Shown: in pieces, positions 28,071 to 40,025 of the stretch
Position numbering within the stretch: the first letter of the stretch is position 1
Layout of the letters: each line of letters begins with the position of its first letter
NCBI RefSeq assembly: GCF_000300535.1
Contig: NZ_AMSH01000027.1
Coordinates: forward strand, 1-44,634
From: Bacillus xiamenensis
GTDB taxonomy: Bacteria; Bacillota; Bacilli; Bacillales; Bacillaceae
Length of the DNA stretch: 44,634 nt
Direction: 5' to 3'
Program-made: the position numbers and the translations under genes
The notes under the pieces: generated by a model
What the model saw: the letters and a program-made list of their open reading frames with translations, nothing else
Told to the model about the DNA's origin: nothing
Databases searched by the model: none

Positions 28071-29813
28071 CTATGTCTGTTTCTTTTCAATTTCATTGAC
28101 CTTTTTTACAATATCATAAAACGCTTCATTTGTCTTAGCACGGCCACTTGTCTCATCGAGATGAACAACCACAAGGGCGTATTTTGGCTTTTCTACCGGA
28201 AAGTATCCAGCAAACCATTTATGATAAAGCGGATTGCCCTTTTTATCTTTACTGCCTGTTTGGGCAGTGCCTGACTTCCCCGCTACATGAAATGGCAGAT
28301 CTTGAAACCTCCTGCCTGTTCCTTTGTCAGACGTCACCACCTGACTTAAGTACTTTTGCAATTTTTGAGCTGTATAGCGGTCAATGCTCTCGCCTTCAGG
28401 CTGTTTGTTTTGAAAGGACAGCATCGTTGTTCCGTTTTGATACAGCACTTTATCTGCAATTCTCACTTCTTTTCGTTCTCCGCCCCTTGCAATCGTTGCC
28501 ATCATATTGGCGATTTGCAAGGGAGTTGTTTTAACATTTTTTTGACCGATTGCCGTTTGTGCAATGGCTTTTTTGACATGCTTGTCTCTTTTATCTCCCC
28601 ACACACTGCCTGTTTCTTCACGATCAAACTGTTTGAATTGCTGCTTATGGTATACATCCCCTTCCCAGCCCACTCGATCGACTAGCCCAAGCTTTGAAGC
28701 TGTCTTTTCAATGATTTGATCATCTGTTTGAATGAGCTGATCAGCGAGTGTCGCAAAGGTATAATTACAGCTTTGCGCAAAGCTCTCAGACAAATTCAGC
28801 ACTTCCTGTTTTCCTTCTGGCTCTCCATATAAATTCTTTCGACAATCATACATCGTTTGTGGCTTGTCTAGGTTTTTTTCGATCGCTGCGGCAAGCACGG
28901 CCGTTTTAAATACAGAGCCTGGTGCCATCGCAGTCAGCATGTAATTTCTTGCCTCATGCCGGTTTTTACTCGTGACATTTGGAACACTCGCCATCGCCAG
29001 CACACTGCTGTTTTGAATGTCGAGCAGAACAGCTCCGCCTTTTTCGACGGCTTGTTCTTTTAGAACATTCTCCATTTCAGCTTGCATGTCTTCATCCATG
29101 GTTGTCTGAACCTGCAGCGGATAAAACGAATGAGCTTCTGCTGTATATTTGACGTCCATCCCAAACAAAGGGTTTCCCCTTCCGTCCACATGATATAACA
29201 ATTTTGTGTCTTGCTCGGGTAATAGAAATTCGTCAAATGTACTTTCTAGCCCAAATGTACCGATTTCGGTTCGGATTGAAAGCTCTTTTTTGTCAGGATA
29301 ACGCTTTCTTAAGAGTTCTGGATTCTCGCTTGTGAAGCCTAATGTGTGAAGGGCCAGTCTTTTTTTGTCCTTCTCTTTCATATATACGCCATAAACACCT
29401 GAATATTTCATCTCATTGATGTCTTTGAGCTTTTTTTTCGTGATGTCATTTTTTAAAATCAGTGGTTTTTTCGTTTCTGTCAGCTGCCTTTTCAGTTCAT
29501 CTTCTTCCATCTCAAGAATCAAAGCCGTTTGCTTTAAGTGAGGAAGGTCATATTGGAGGAAAGGAAAGATGATGACCGCTGGCTCTTCTTTTGTGAGAAG
29601 TGCCTCGCCGTTTCGATCTAAAAACTCGCCACGTCCGTCTGAAATGACCACTTCTTCTGTCCGCTGTTTGACACTTTCTTGTATCAAATTGATATCAAGC
29701 TTTGAAAAAGATTCTGTGAAAAACAGCTGGATTTCTGCCAATCTGATCAGAAGAGCGAGCAATAATATAAATATAATGGCACCCGTCCATTGAATTCTTC
29801 TTTTTTTGCGCAT
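28071..29813 (-). CDS. pbpI: Class B penicillin-binding protein PbpI (PBP4b), transpeptidase
   Basis: The 580-residue membrane-bound D,D-transpeptidase cross-links peptidoglycan. It has an N-terminal anchor ([20 protein letters not shown]), a dimerisation domain, and the transpeptidase motifs: SVFK near residue 298 (catalytic Ser), SCN, and KSGTAQTG near residue 511. B. subtilis PbpI localises to the division/engulfment septum in sporulation. The GAGGTG ribosome site lies within the 3-prime arm of the greA terminator hairpin, five T before the ATG, so long transcripts from greA may be poorly translated. Confidence 0.92.
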   Translation of the reverse strand: MRKKRRIQWTGAIIFILLLALLIRLAEIQLFFTESFSKLDINLIQESVKQRTEEVVISDGRGEFLDRNGEALLTKEEPAVIIFPFLQYDLPHLKQTALILEMEEDELKRQLTETKKPLILKNDITKKKLKDINEMKYSGVYGVYMKEKDKKRLALHTLGFTSENPELLRKRYPDKKELSIRTEIGTFGLESTFDEFLLPEQDTKLLYHVDGRGNPLFGMDVKYTAEAHSFYPLQVQTTMDEDMQAEMENVLKEQAVEKGGAVLLDIQNSSVLAMASVPNVTSKNRHEARNYMLTAMAPGSVFKTAVLAAAIEKNLDKPQTMYDCRKNLYGEPEGKQEVLNLSESFAQSCNYTFATLADQLIQTDDQIIEKTASKLGLVDRVGWEGDVYHKQQFKQFDREETGSVWGDKRDKHVKKAIAQTAIGQKNVKTTPLQIANMMATIARGGERKEVRIADKVLYQNGTTMLSFQNKQPEGESIDRYTAQKLQKYLSQVVTSDKGTGRRFQDLPFHVAGKSGTAQTGSKDKKGNPLYHKWFAGYFPVEKPKYALVVVHLDETSGRAKTNEAFYDIVKKVNEIEKKQT

Positions 29814-29846
29814 AAAAACACCTCGTCCCTATTGTGGACGAGGTGT
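29814..29846 (-). terminator. greA terminator that also contains the pbpI ribosome site
   Basis: On the minus strand ACACCTCGTCC (29846-29836) pairs with GGACGAGGTGT (29828-29818), an 11-base perfect stem with a seven-base loop, followed by five T and then directly the pbpI ATG. GAGGTG in the 3-prime arm is the only ribosome site for pbpI. Confidence 0.85.
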
Positions 29847-29863
29847 TTATCGTATAAACGTGA

Positions 29864-30337
29864 TTATGAAATTTTTACAATTTGGACGAACATTTCTCCG
29901 CCTGGTGTTTGAACGGTAACTTTGTCATCTACTTGTTTACCTAACAGGCTTTTCGCAATTGGTGAGTCGTTTGAAATTTTGCCTTCAAACGGATCAGCTT
30001 CTGCACTTCCGACAATTGTATAAGATTCTTCTTCTCCATCCGGCAATTCAACGAATGTCACCGTTTTACCAAGTGAAACAACATTTGAATTCCCTTCATC
30101 TTCGATAATTTTGGCATTACGAATCATATTATCAAGCGTAGTAATACGGCCTTCTACAAACGCTTGCTCTTCTTTCGCAGAATCATATTCCGAGTTTTCA
30201 GAGAGGTCCCCAAAGCTTCTAGCAATTTTAATACGCTCTACAACCTCTTTACGTTTAACCGTTTTCAAATATTCAAGCTCTTCTTCTAATTTACGCTTTC
30301 CTTCTTCTGTCATTGGAAATACTTTCTCTTGTGCCAT
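29864..30337 (-). CDS. greA: Transcription elongation factor GreA
   Basis: The 157-residue factor enters the RNA polymerase secondary channel and stimulates cleavage of backtracked RNA. The N-terminal coiled coil (residues 1-75) has the acidic tip [13 protein letters not shown], and the C-terminal FKBP-like domain starts [20 protein letters not shown] lies before the ATG. It ends at a strong terminator. A promoter with a leader of more than 300 bases precedes it. Confidence 0.95.
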   Translation of the reverse strand: MAQEKVFPMTEEGKRKLEEELEYLKTVKRKEVVERIKIARSFGDLSENSEYDSAKEEQAFVEGRITTLDNMIRNAKIIEDEGNSNVVSLGKTVTFVELPDGEEESYTIVGSAEADPFEGKISNDSPIAKSLLGKQVDDKVTVQTPGGEMFVQIVKIS

Positions 30338-30675
30338 GAATCATTCACTCCTTCTATTAATCCTCATCATGCAAGCTTTCTGCATGTGAGTGACGACTGA
30401 AATATACAAGAATGAGGACACGTTCAGGCCCTCATTCCGTCTGTCCCATATTCGTAAAAGTCCATCTTACATGGCGTCCCTTTTAGATGCAACTATTATG
30501 CCTTTTATCTAGCAGGACCCAGCAGCGGTCTAAAGATCATTTATCTTTATCGCACAAACTGTGGAAAGGCACAGGAAGCTCCTGTACCTCGTTCGGCCAT
30601 TTCGATCATATGTAGAAGAATAGCTTATCCATTCTCCAACTTCCAATACATAATATGGTCAGTGTACGATATGTC
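30338..30675 (-). ncRNA. Long structured greA leader, possible cis-regulatory RNA
   Basis: Between the promoter at 30682-30710 and the greA ATG lie about 340 bases with no Shine-Dalgarno-led ORF. Hairpins seen on the minus strand: GGUACAGGA/UCCUGUGCC with a three-base loop (30568-30588); AAAGAU/AUCUUU near 30540; UAGAU/AUCUA within GUCC/GGAC near 30488-30525; GAAUGAGG/CCUCAUUC (30410-30437); and CAUGCA/UGCAUG near 30370-30386. None is a classical terminator with a long T run. No riboswitch class I know matches. It could be an attenuator, a processed small RNA, or simply a long leader. Confidence 0.5.
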
Positions 30676-30681
30676 TATGCT

Positions 30682-30710
30682 ATATTATTACAAAATTGCA
30701 TTTTGATCAA
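30682..30710 (-). promoter_or_regulatory. Sigma-A promoter of the greA leader
   Basis: Minus strand shows TTGATC (30705-30710), a 17-base spacer and TAATAT (30682-30687). Transcription would start near 30675. Confidence 0.75.
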
Positions 30711-30933
30711 GAATTGTTTGAAAATTTGTGATGATTTGTTTGTCGTTTTTTTAATATACTTTTACAAACTAGGAATCACTACAACGTTCAGCTTACCATC
30801 GCCATTTTTCCACTTCCGCTTCGAATGATTGTTTTCCTATCATATCAAATCTTGCATGCAAGGTATGCTTCTCCAATGCTGAACGAAAATCTACTAACAG
30901 GTTACGTATCTTTTCTACGTGATTATTATGCTG
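30711..30933. other. Unassigned region between udk and greA
   Basis: About 220 bases hold no recognised gene. CGTTCAGC (30785-30792) and GCTGAACG (30878-30885) are exact inverses 85 bases apart. A minus-strand frame of about 50 codons ends at 30793 (...SFEAEVEKWRW) and lacks stops but has no start codon with a ribosome site; it may be a gene remnant or chance. Confidence 0.4.
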
Positions 30934-30963
30934 AAAAGACCTTTACAGTGTAAAGGTCTTTTC
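30934..30963 (-). terminator. Terminator of the trmR-udk operon
   Basis: GAAAAGACCTTTACA and TGTAAAGGTCTTTTC form an almost perfect palindrome of about 14 base pairs directly after the udk stop, with TTTTC as tail on the minus strand. Confidence 0.8.
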
Positions 30964-30965
30964 AT

Positions 30966-31598
30966 CTACTCTCCGCGGTTTTGAAGAATCGTTTGAATCT
31001 TTGTCACCATTAAATCAATGGCCACATGATTTTGGCCGCCTTCTGGGATGATGATGTCTGCATATCGTTTTGACGGTTCAATGAATTGATTATGCATCGG
31101 TCTGACGACAGATACGTATTGTTCAATCACTGAATCAATAGACCTGCCTCTTTCTTTCGTATCGCGTAAAATACGGCGAATGATTCGAAGATCTGCATCA
31201 GTATCCACATACAGTTTAATATCCATTAAGTTTCTAAGACGCTCATTTTCAAGCGCAAAGATCCCTTCAACGATGATGACATCCTTCGGTTCAACATGTA
31301 CTGTCTCTTCTGAACGTGTGTTTAGTTTAAAATCATAAATTGGTTTTTCAATGGACTCGTACCTTAGCAGCTGTTCTACATGCTCGATCATCAGGTCATT
31401 GTCGAATGCAAGCGGATGATCATAGTTTGTGAGCAGGCGCTCTTCAAATGGCATATGACTTTGATTTTTATAATATAAATCTTGCTGAAGCATGAGGATT
31501 GAATGTCCTTTAAATTTTTCATAGATCGAATTGGTGACGCTCGTTTTACCTGAACCCGAGCCGCCCGCAATGCCAATCACCACTGGTTTTTTCCCCAT
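30966..31598 (-). CDS. udk: Uridine/cytidine kinase
   Basis: The 210-residue P-loop kinase phosphorylates uridine and cytidine to UMP and CMP in pyrimidine salvage. Walker A is [11 protein letters not shown] near residue 8; the substrate region YDHPLAFD, the Asp/Glu of [10 protein letters not shown] and the Arg-rich lid ([13 protein letters not shown]) are present. It starts seven bases after trhP2, whose last codons provide its GGGG ribosome site. It belongs to the tRNA-uridine modification operon. Confidence 0.95.
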   Translation of the reverse strand: MGKKPVVIGIAGGSGSGKTSVTNSIYEKFKGHSILMLQQDLYYKNQSHMPFEERLLTNYDHPLAFDNDLMIEHVEQLLRYESIEKPIYDFKLNTRSEETVHVEPKDVIIVEGIFALENERLRNLMDIKLYVDTDADLRIIRRILRDTKERGRSIDSVIEQYVSVVRPMHNQFIEPSKRYADIIIPEGGQNHVAIDLMVTKIQTILQNRGE

Positions 31599-31605
31599 GT
31601 GCTGG

Positions 31606-32874
31606 TTATTTCCCCTTTCTCATCATGTTGCTAGGGTATACTTTTTGATCAAGCTTAAACTTCACAATTTGAAGCGGGTGACGAGCAGCATCAAGCTCGT
31701 TTCCTTTTTCGTCCCAAATGGTATCAATTTTGCAGGTGAAATTTTCAATTTCGGGACCGAAGAATTCAACTTCATCGCCTGGTTTAAAGAAATTACGCTG
31801 CTGCAAGGTAACGATTTGTTCTTTTTCATCATAATGGAGCACAAGACCTGCGAAATCAAATGTCGTTTTCTTTCCGTGTACACCAAACATTTGTTCATCC
31901 GTTCCTGGTACACCTTCGAAAAAGGCAGGTGCTGTGTCACGGTTGGCACATTTATCTAATTCGTCTAACCATTCTTGCTGAATAACAAAATGGTCTGGAT
32001 CAGCACAATAAGCATCAATGACTTTACGATACACACTCACGACCGTAGCCACATAATGAATGGATTTCATTCGTCCTTCGATCTTTAAGCTGTCAATCCC
32101 CATTTCGATCATTTGCGGTATGGATTCGATCAGCTTTAAGTCTTTTGGACTCATTGCAAATGGTGCGTCTTCTTCGCTGAACAGCGGTGATTCCTCAGAG
32201 CCTTCTAGTTTATAAAGGTCATAATCCCAGCGGCAAGATTGACAGCAACCGCCGCGGTTCGAATCTCTCGCTGTCATATGGTTACTAAGGACGCACCGGC
32301 CAGAATAAGCAATACACATTGCACCATGAATGAACGTTTCGATTTCAATATCGACTTTTTCTTTCATTTCTCTAATCTCTTGGGCACTTGTTTCACGTGC
32401 AAGAACCACTCGCTCAAGCCCTTCTTCCTTCCAAAACTGAACCGCTTTCCAATTTGAAAGAGATTGCTGGGTGCTCAAATGAACTTCAAGCTTTGGTGCC
32501 ACGCGTTTGCACGTTTCAATGATGAGTGGATCAGCAACAATAATGCCCGCTACACCAGCACTTTCAATCCCTTGTAGGTATTCTTCCAGCCCGTCCATAT
32601 TTTCATTGTGGGCGAAAATATTCGTTGTCACATAAATTCGCGCACCGTATTTATTTGCAAATGCGACGCCTTCTGCCATTTCTTCAATTGAAAAGTTATC
32701 TGCATTTGAACGCAGTCCAAATTCTTTCCCGCCAATAAAGACAGCGTCTGCTCCATAATGTACAGCAATTTTCAGCTTTTCCAAGTTTCCTGCTGGTGCA
32801 AGCAGTTCTGGTTTTTTCGTAATGACACGTTTTCCATCAATCATCTCAGAAATTCCATCCTTTAAAAGTGTCAT
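31606..32874 (-). CDS. trhP2: tRNA U34 hydroxylation protein TrhP2 (U32 peptidase family)
   Basis: The 422-residue protein (YrrO) begins with the U32 family start [16 protein letters not shown]. The Cys-rich motif ([14 protein letters not shown]...GGCCQSCRW) probably binds an iron-sulfur cluster, and a C-terminal beta-barrel follows ([14 protein letters not shown]). With TrhP1 it makes 5-hydroxyuridine at tRNA position 34 from prephenate-dependent chemistry, as shown for B. subtilis and E. coli relatives. GGAGG precedes ATG 32874. It lies 20 bases after trhP1. Confidence 0.9.
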   Translation of the reverse strand: MTLLKDGISEMIDGKRVITKKPELLAPAGNLEKLKIAVHYGADAVFIGGKEFGLRSNADNFSIEEMAEGVAFANKYGARIYVTTNIFAHNENMDGLEEYLQGIESAGVAGIIVADPLIIETCKRVAPKLEVHLSTQQSLSNWKAVQFWKEEGLERVVLARETSAQEIREMKEKVDIEIETFIHGAMCIAYSGRCVLSNHMTARDSNRGGCCQSCRWDYDLYKLEGSEESPLFSEEDAPFAMSPKDLKLIESIPQMIEMGIDSLKIEGRMKSIHYVATVVSVYRKVIDAYCADPDHFVIQQEWLDELDKCANRDTAPAFFEGVPGTDEQMFGVHGKKTTFDFAGLVLHYDEKEQIVTLQQRNFFKPGDEVEFFGPEIENFTCKIDTIWDEKGNELDAARHPLQIVKFKLDQKVYPSNMMRKGK

Positions 32875-32894
32875 TTCTTCTGCCTCCTTTTCTA

Positions 32895-34591
<1,697 letters not shown>

Positions 34592-34643
34592 TTACCACAA
34601 AGAAGTGGTAATTGCGAATCTATAAAATAGATATTCCAACGAG

Positions 34644-34685
34644 AAAAACTGTAGGCAATCTAAACAATTGTCTACAGTCTTTTTC
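34644..34685. terminator. Terminator of mltG
   Basis: ACTGTAG-CAAT and ATTG-CTACAGT form an interrupted stem of about eleven base pairs with T runs on both strands, 15 bases past the mltG stop. The trmR promoter must lie between here and 34486 but could not be placed. Confidence 0.75.
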
Positions 34686-34699
34686 CTCTCACATGGGCG

Positions 34700-35782
34700 T
34701 TAATTGCTGCCTGTGATGTATTTCGCTTTCGCTTTGTTGTGCTCATTTAACGTTTTCGTAAAGACGACTTCTCCATTTTTCTTCGCTAGGAAATAAACAA
34801 AATCTGTTTTCTCTGGATGGAGTGCTGCTTTCCAAGAAGATTCACCAGCATTTGCAATCGGACCTGGCGGCAGTCCTTTGTTGGTATACGTATTATAAGG
34901 AGATTTCACCTTTAGGTCTTTGTAATAGACGCGCGACTTATGCTCCCCAAGTGCATAAAGAATCGTTGGATCTGTTTGAAGCGGCATATCCTTTTTCAGC
35001 CGATTATAAAACACACTTGAGATTTTTGCCCGGTCTGTCTTTTCGGTTGCTTCCATTTCAATCAGCGATGCCATCGTTAATACATCATGGATGGACATGT
35101 TTCGCTTTTTCATGTCTTTTTCATACGTTTTCACATATTGATCTGTTTGTTTAATCATGGTGTCAATGACCGTTTCGAGTGATTCATCCTCGCGATAAAA
35201 CGGATACGTAGCAGGGAATAAATATCCCTCTAACGGATGTTTGATCTGTTTTCCGTTCACCTGTGACGTCACCGTTTTCGGGTATTTTTTCATCATTTTT
35301 TTAATAAACGCTGGGTCATCGAGCTTCGCTTCAACTTCCTTCGCTGTGAAATTCGTCTGGTTCGCAATAATGGTTGCAATATCAGACAGCTTTTTCCCTT
35401 CAGGAATCACAAGCTGAAAGGCATAATCTGTACCGCCAGAGGTCAGCTTTTGAATGAGCTGATCTGCATCCATTGTTTGTTTGAGATGAAAATAGCCCGC
35501 TTTAAAGCCGGACGCTTTTTTGTATTTTGCATAGTACGTGAAGATCGTGTCATTTGAAATAAGCCCATTTTCTTTTAAAATGCCTGCAATCTCGCTGACA
35601 GATGTCCCATTTGGAATATGAATATTAATCGTTTGTTTGCTTTTTTGATCGACCGGTCCGAGTGCTGATTTAACATATAGAAAACCTGATAATGCTGCAA
35701 TGATGATCACAGCAAGTACAGATAACAGGACGATCCCCATTTTTCGTTTAAAAAATGGTCGTTTCTTTTGTTCTGAAAACAT
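34700..35782 (-). CDS. mltG: Endolytic transglycosylase MltG
   Basis: The 360-residue protein (YrrL) cleaves nascent glycan strands at the membrane and sets strand length. It has one N-terminal membrane helix (about residues 16-35), a LysM-like region (GTSVSEIAGILKENGLI), and the YceG catalytic domain with GYLFPATYPFY, the catalytic Glu in ASLIEMEA and the LQTDPTILYALG loop. GGAGGG precedes ATG 35782. In B. subtilis it directly follows yrzB; here a thiolase relic lies between them. Confidence 0.92.
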   Translation of the reverse strand: MFSEQKKRPFFKRKMGIVLLSVLAVIIIAALSGFLYVKSALGPVDQKSKQTINIHIPNGTSVSEIAGILKENGLISNDTIFTYYAKYKKASGFKAGYFHLKQTMDADQLIQKLTSGGTDYAFQLVIPEGKKLSDIATIIANQTNFTAKEVEAKLDDPAFIKKMMKKYPKTVTSQVNGKQIKHPLEGYLFPATYPFYREDESLETVIDTMIKQTDQYVKTYEKDMKKRNMSIHDVLTMASLIEMEATEKTDRAKISSVFYNRLKKDMPLQTDPTILYALGEHKSRVYYKDLKVKSPYNTYTNKGLPPGPIANAGESSWKAALHPEKTDFVYFLAKKNGEVVFTKTLNEHNKAKAKYITGSN

Positions 35783-35855
35783 GCATGGCCCTCCTCACAT
35801 CTAGCCTTTATAGTACATGATTCGACGGAGTTCGGCAATTACTTGCTCATGCATG

Positions 35856-36143
35856 TCATGACAGAACTTGCCATAAGACGGCTAAGCCCACACCGCCGCC
35901 ACTGCCAATGGCAGATACGACATAGCTCCCTTTCGGTAAGCCGTGCGCTTCGTAAAATAATCTCACCATCATAGCAGCTCCCGAGGCGCTGTATGGATGC
36001 CCAAGACAAAGCGCACCGCCCCTTCTATTGATCCGGTCATAAGGTATACCAAGCGCAAGTGCAATCAGTGCTACTTTGAGCGTAAACGCTTCATTAATGC
36101 CATCTGCATCATCTCTTGAATGTTCAATATTCATGCCCCTCAC
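35856..36143 (-). pseudogene. Thiolase C-terminal fragment
   Basis: The 95-codon frame matches only the last quarter of an acetyl-CoA acetyltransferase: INEAFTLKVALIALALGIP, RRGGALCLGHPYSASGAAM (active His in GHP) and the glycine-rich end AIGSGGGVGLAVL. The nucleophilic Cys region and the whole N-terminal domain are missing, and the late CxGGG Cys is absent (AIGSGGG). The segment before INEAF (HSRDDADG) does not match the family. It sits between yrzB and mltG, which are adjacent in B. subtilis, so it is probably a leftover of an inserted gene. Expression is unlikely to give an enzyme. Confidence 0.8.
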
Positions 36144-36219
36144 TCGATTCTTTTTAATAAGTAAAAAGTTGAGTGACTTATGTCAACACAAAGTAAATAA
36201 AAGTTAACATATTGAGTAT

Positions 36220-36270
36220 AAAAAAAGACCTGTGAAGAACGATCGTTTAGATCATGCTCACAGGCCTTTT
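36220..36270 (-). terminator. Terminator after yrzB
   Basis: GGCCTGTGA...GATC and GATC...TCACAGGTC form a long stem followed by seven T on the minus strand. It separates the alaS-yrzB transcript from the thiolase relic and mltG. Confidence 0.8.
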
Positions 36271-36277
36271 ATTTGTT

Positions 36278-36556
36278 CTATTCTTCTTCTTGATCTAAGA
36301 ACGTATTTAACGTTTCTTCGATCATGTCCCACTCTTCATCCGTTTCAATTGGCTCTAGCTCGCCATCTTCACCATCTTCGTTTGGTGTGAAGCTTGATGC
36401 ATGAATTTCAATTTCTTCGTTATCTTGTTCAGAAATTGGATAGTAAAGGACATATGATTTATTAAAATGATCGCTTTCAAAAGTAAATAGTACTTCGCAA
36501 AGCTGTTCATTTCCATTATCATCAACGATTGTAATTTGCTTTTCTCCGTGTTCCAT
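36278..36556 (-). CDS. yrzB: YrzB, DUF1292 acidic protein
   Basis: The 92-residue protein begins [19 protein letters not shown], with a beta-rich core (VLYYPI) and a strongly acidic tail ([12 protein letters not shown]). GAGGTGA lies seven bases before ATG 36556; a GTG at 36565 is in frame but overlaps that site. It is conserved after ruvX in Bacilli. Function is unknown. Confidence 0.88.
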   Translation of the reverse strand: MEHGEKQITIVDDNGNEQLCEVLFTFESDHFNKSYVLYYPISEQDNEEIEIHASSFTPNEDGEDGELEPIETDEEWDMIEETLNTFLDQEEE

Positions 36557-36571
36557 TTGATTCACCTCATT

Positions 36572-36988
36572 TTAATTTAAGCTGTCTAAATATCCTTGAA
36601 GGATCATAACAGCGGCCATTTTATCAATGACTTTTTTGCGCTTTTGCCTGCTCACATCTGCAGAGATGAGCATTTTTTCCGCTGCCATTGTCGACAGGCG
36701 CTCGTCCCAAAGCACAACAGGAACATTGTACGTGTTTTCTAGCACTTTCGCAAATGATTGGCTGGCCTCGCCTCTTGGACCGACCGTACCGTTCATATTC
36801 TTTGGAAAGCCCAGTACAATTTTATCTGCTCCGTATTGCGTGATAATCTCAGACAGGCGGCTGAGACCAAAGTCTCCGCCTGCTTCATCAATTTTAATTG
36901 TTTCAATCCCTTGCGCTGTCCATCCCATTTCATCACTGATCGCAACACCAAGGGTTTTCGTGCCTAAATCTAAGCCTAAAATTCTCAT
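36572..36988 (-). CDS. ruvX: Holliday-junction resolvase-like / pre-16S rRNA nuclease RuvX (YqgF)
   Basis: The 138-residue RNase H-like nuclease has catalytic Asp in [13 protein letters not shown], a middle Glu region (VGPRGEASQ) and [10 protein letters not shown] near residue 98. In bacteria the YqgF family matures the 16S rRNA 5-prime end; resolvase activity is also reported. It follows yrzL by three bases and precedes yrzB, all conserved neighbours. AAGAGGCG precedes the ATG. Confidence 0.92.
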   Translation of the reverse strand: MRILGLDLGTKTLGVAISDEMGWTAQGIETIKIDEAGGDFGLSRLSEIITQYGADKIVLGFPKNMNGTVGPRGEASQSFAKVLENTYNVPVVLWDERLSTMAAEKMLISADVSRQKRKKVIDKMAAVMILQGYLDSLN

Positions 36989-36991
36989 GTT

Positions 36992-37258
36992 TTACGCCTC
37001 TTTATGTGTCTCTAAGTACGATTTAACCAATTCCTCAATTAATTCGTCTCGTTCTAGTTTACGAATTAGGTTGCGTGCATCCTGATGTCTTGGAATATAA
37101 GCAGGGTCGCCTGACAGCAAGTATCCGACAATTTGATTGATCGGGTTGTATCCTTTTTCTTGGAGTGCGTCATGAACTGTAATGAGCACTTCATTCACAT
37201 TGGTTTCAGCTGAATCATCAGAGAAGTTAAACTTCATTGTCTTATCAAATGAACTCAC
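36992..37258 (-). CDS. yrzL: IreB-family regulatory phosphoprotein (YrzL)
   Basis: The 88-residue protein starts at GTG 37258 ([18 protein letters not shown]) and contains [19 protein letters not shown], the hallmark of DUF965/IreB. In Enterococcus IreB is phosphorylated by the PASTA kinase IreK and tunes cephalosporin resistance; the Bacillus role is less clear. An in-frame GTG four codons earlier lies inside the likely GAGAGGTG ribosome site and is rejected. It is downstream of alaS in the same direction. Confidence 0.9.
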   Translation of the reverse strand: MSSFDKTMKFNFSDDSAETNVNEVLITVHDALQEKGYNPINQIVGYLLSGDPAYIPRHQDARNLIRKLERDELIEELVKSYLETHKEA

Positions 37259-37346
37259 TGCTTCTTGCACCTCTCTTCCAACATTCTACTAGCAAGCTTT
37301 TTCTAACCGCTCATCTAATACCATTATTCTACACTACATTGACTGA

Positions 37347-39983
37347 TTATAAAACGGATTTGACAGATTCTTCGACAGTTGCTAATGCTTCTTCAAGCTT
37401 TTCTGGCTGTTTCCCGCCTGCTTGTGCCATATCTGGGCGTCCGCCTCCGCCGCCTCCGCAGATTTCAGCTGCCTGCTTGACAAGCTTTCCTGCATGAAGA
37501 CCTTTTTCAATAACGTCTTTTGTTACACCTGCTGAAATGTTTACTTTTCCATTTTGAACGGATCCAAGTACAATGACAGCTGAACCTAATTTGGCTTTTA
37601 AGTCATCGACCATTGTTCTTAAATGGTTCATGTCTTTGGCGTTTACTTTTTCCGTTAACACTTTTACTCCGCCGACTTCTGTTACTTTTTCTAAAATAGA
37701 GCCTGCTTCTGCCTGACTTAATTTCGCAAGAAGGGATTCGTTTTCTCTTTGAGCCTCTTTTAAATCGGCCTGCAAGGAAGCGATGCGTTTTGGTACATCT
37801 TTCGTATTTGATTTCAGCACACTCGCTACCTGCTCTAAAATGGCCAGCTGGTCATTTAATTCTTCATAAGCCCCTTTGCCTGTGACAGCTTCGATACGGC
37901 GTGTTCCAGCACCAATACCCGATTCAGATGCAATTTTAAACAAACCGATCTCCGCAGTGTTTTGGACGTGACAGCCGCCGCATAACTCGATGCTGTAATC
38001 GCCTACTTGCACAACACGGACGATATCGCCATACTTCTCGCCAAACAGCGCCATTGCGCCCATTTCTTTTGCTTCAGCAATTGGCTTCAGGTCAATCGCA
38101 ACCGAAATCCCTTCCCAAATCTTTTCGTTGACGATTTTTTCGATCTGTGACAATTCTTCTTTTGTCACTTGTCCAAAGTGAGAGAAATCAAAGCGAAGTC
38201 TGTTCTCGTTCACAAGTGAACCTGCTTGATTGACGTGGCTGCCTAATACATCTTTGAGCGCCTGATGCAATAGATGCGTCGCTGTATGATTTTTCACAAT
38301 GCCTTTTCGAAGAGCTGATTCGACTTCTGCAGTCACTTCTATTCCTTTTTGAACGGTACCGCTTACGACGACCCCTTCATGGACATGCTGACCGTTTGGC
38401 GCCTTTTTCACATCTTTGATGTCAATGATGACTTCAGCACTTTTTAACGTCCCTTTATCCGCAACTTGTCCGCCGCTTTCCGCATAGAAAGGTGTTTCAT
38501 CTAATAAGATTTGTACCGTTTCCCCTTCGTGTGCTTCTGCGACAATTTCACCGTTTTGAAGCAATTCGATAATACGAGAATCCGCAGTTAAGTTTTCGTA
38601 ACCAACAAACGTGCTTTCGGCTTTAATATCGCCTAAAGCCCCGCCTTGAACCTGCATACTGCCGACATCTTGTCTTGCATTTCTCGCGCGTTCACGCTGC
38701 TTCTCCATCTCTGCCTGGAAGCCTTCTCGATCGACTGTCATGTTCTCATCTTCTGCATATTCTTCTGTGAGCTCGACAGGGAATCCGTATGTGTCATACA
38801 GCTTAAACACATCTTCACCTGAAATTTGTGAGCTGCCATTGTCTCTTTCTTTTTTGATCACTTCTGACAAAATGGCTAACCCTTCATTCAGTGTTTCATG
38901 GAAACGTTCTTCTTCATTTTTGATTACTTTTGCAATAAATTCTTCTTTTGCCTGAACATCTGGATAGAAGTCCTTCATGATCTCTGCAACAACTGGTACT
39001 AGATCATACATAAACGGACGGTGGATATGGATCGTTTTTGCATAACGCACAGCACGGCGCAGCAAACGTCTTAATACATAGCCGCGGCCTTCGTTAGAAG
39101 GTAGTGCTCCGTCACTGACAGCAAAGGCAACTGTTCGAATGTGGTCAGCAATGACTTTAAAGGCTGTGTCCTTCTCCTTCGACTCACCATAGCTTTCTCC
39201 AGAAATCGTTTCTACTGCACGGATAATCGGCATGAATAGATCGGTGTCAAAGTTCGTTGGCACGTTCTGAATGACAGAGACCATACGTTCAAGACCCATT
39301 CCTGTATCAATGTTTTTCTTCGGCAGCGGCGTGTATGTACCATCTGGATTATGGTTAAATTCAGAAAAAACGAGATTCCACACTTCTAGATAACGCTCAT
39401 TTTCCCCGCCTGGATATAATTCTGGATCGTTTATATCGTGACCATATGCTTCGCCGCGGTCATAGAAAATTTCTGTATTCGGACCACTTGGCCCCTCGCC
39501 AATATCCCAGAAGTTCCCCTCTAGACGAATAATCCGTTCTTCAGGGATACCAATTTTATCTCTCCAAAGAACATACGCTTCTTCATCCTCTGGATGTACC
39601 GTAACAGATAACAAATTCGGATCAAAACCAATCCACTCGTCACTTGTGAGGAACTCCCAAGCCCATTCGATGGCCTCTTCTTTAAAATAGTCACCAATCG
39701 AGAAGTTGCCGAGCATTTCAAAAAACGTATGATGGCGTGCTGTTTTCCCTACATTTTCAATGTCATTCGTACGAATCGATTTTTGTGCGTTGCAAATACG
39801 CGGATTGTCAGGCACAACGCGGCCATCAAAGTATTTCTTTAATGTCGCAACTCCGCTGTTAATCCATAAAAGTGTTGGGTCATCGTGAGGTACTAAAGAC
39901 GCACTCGGTTCGACAGCATGTCCTTTTTCTTTAAAAAAGTCTAAAAACATTTGACGTACTTGAGCTGAAGTTAAAGTTTTCAT
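37347..39983 (-). CDS. alaS: Alanyl-tRNA synthetase
   Basis: The 878-residue class II synthetase charges tRNA-Ala and hydrolyses mischarged tRNA. It has the N-terminal catalytic core (motif 2 region [17 protein letters not shown]), the editing domain with zinc ligands HTATHLLH and ELCGGCH, a coiled coil (residues about 720-770) and the C-terminal glycine-rich domain ([15 protein letters not shown]). Length is normal. GGGAGG precedes the ATG. A T-box riboswitch with an Ala specifier controls it. Confidence 0.97.
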   Translation of the reverse strand: MKTLTSAQVRQMFLDFFKEKGHAVEPSASLVPHDDPTLLWINSGVATLKKYFDGRVVPDNPRICNAQKSIRTNDIENVGKTARHHTFFEMLGNFSIGDYFKEEAIEWAWEFLTSDEWIGFDPNLLSVTVHPEDEEAYVLWRDKIGIPEERIIRLEGNFWDIGEGPSGPNTEIFYDRGEAYGHDINDPELYPGGENERYLEVWNLVFSEFNHNPDGTYTPLPKKNIDTGMGLERMVSVIQNVPTNFDTDLFMPIIRAVETISGESYGESKEKDTAFKVIADHIRTVAFAVSDGALPSNEGRGYVLRRLLRRAVRYAKTIHIHRPFMYDLVPVVAEIMKDFYPDVQAKEEFIAKVIKNEEERFHETLNEGLAILSEVIKKERDNGSSQISGEDVFKLYDTYGFPVELTEEYAEDENMTVDREGFQAEMEKQRERARNARQDVGSMQVQGGALGDIKAESTFVGYENLTADSRIIELLQNGEIVAEAHEGETVQILLDETPFYAESGGQVADKGTLKSAEVIIDIKDVKKAPNGQHVHEGVVVSGTVQKGIEVTAEVESALRKGIVKNHTATHLLHQALKDVLGSHVNQAGSLVNENRLRFDFSHFGQVTKEELSQIEKIVNEKIWEGISVAIDLKPIAEAKEMGAMALFGEKYGDIVRVVQVGDYSIELCGGCHVQNTAEIGLFKIASESGIGAGTRRIEAVTGKGAYEELNDQLAILEQVASVLKSNTKDVPKRIASLQADLKEAQRENESLLAKLSQAEAGSILEKVTEVGGVKVLTEKVNAKDMNHLRTMVDDLKAKLGSAVIVLGSVQNGKVNISAGVTKDVIEKGLHAGKLVKQAAEICGGGGGGRPDMAQAGGKQPEKLEEALATVEESVKSVL

Positions 39984-40025
39984 TCAAAAATCCTCCCTTT
40001 TCATTTCATCAATCTTCACACAAAC

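Noticed and set aside
28148-28685. Two overlapping plus-strand ORFs of over 100 codons inside pbpI
   Set aside because: They run opposite a strongly supported penicillin-binding protein and have no ribosome sites or protein-like composition.
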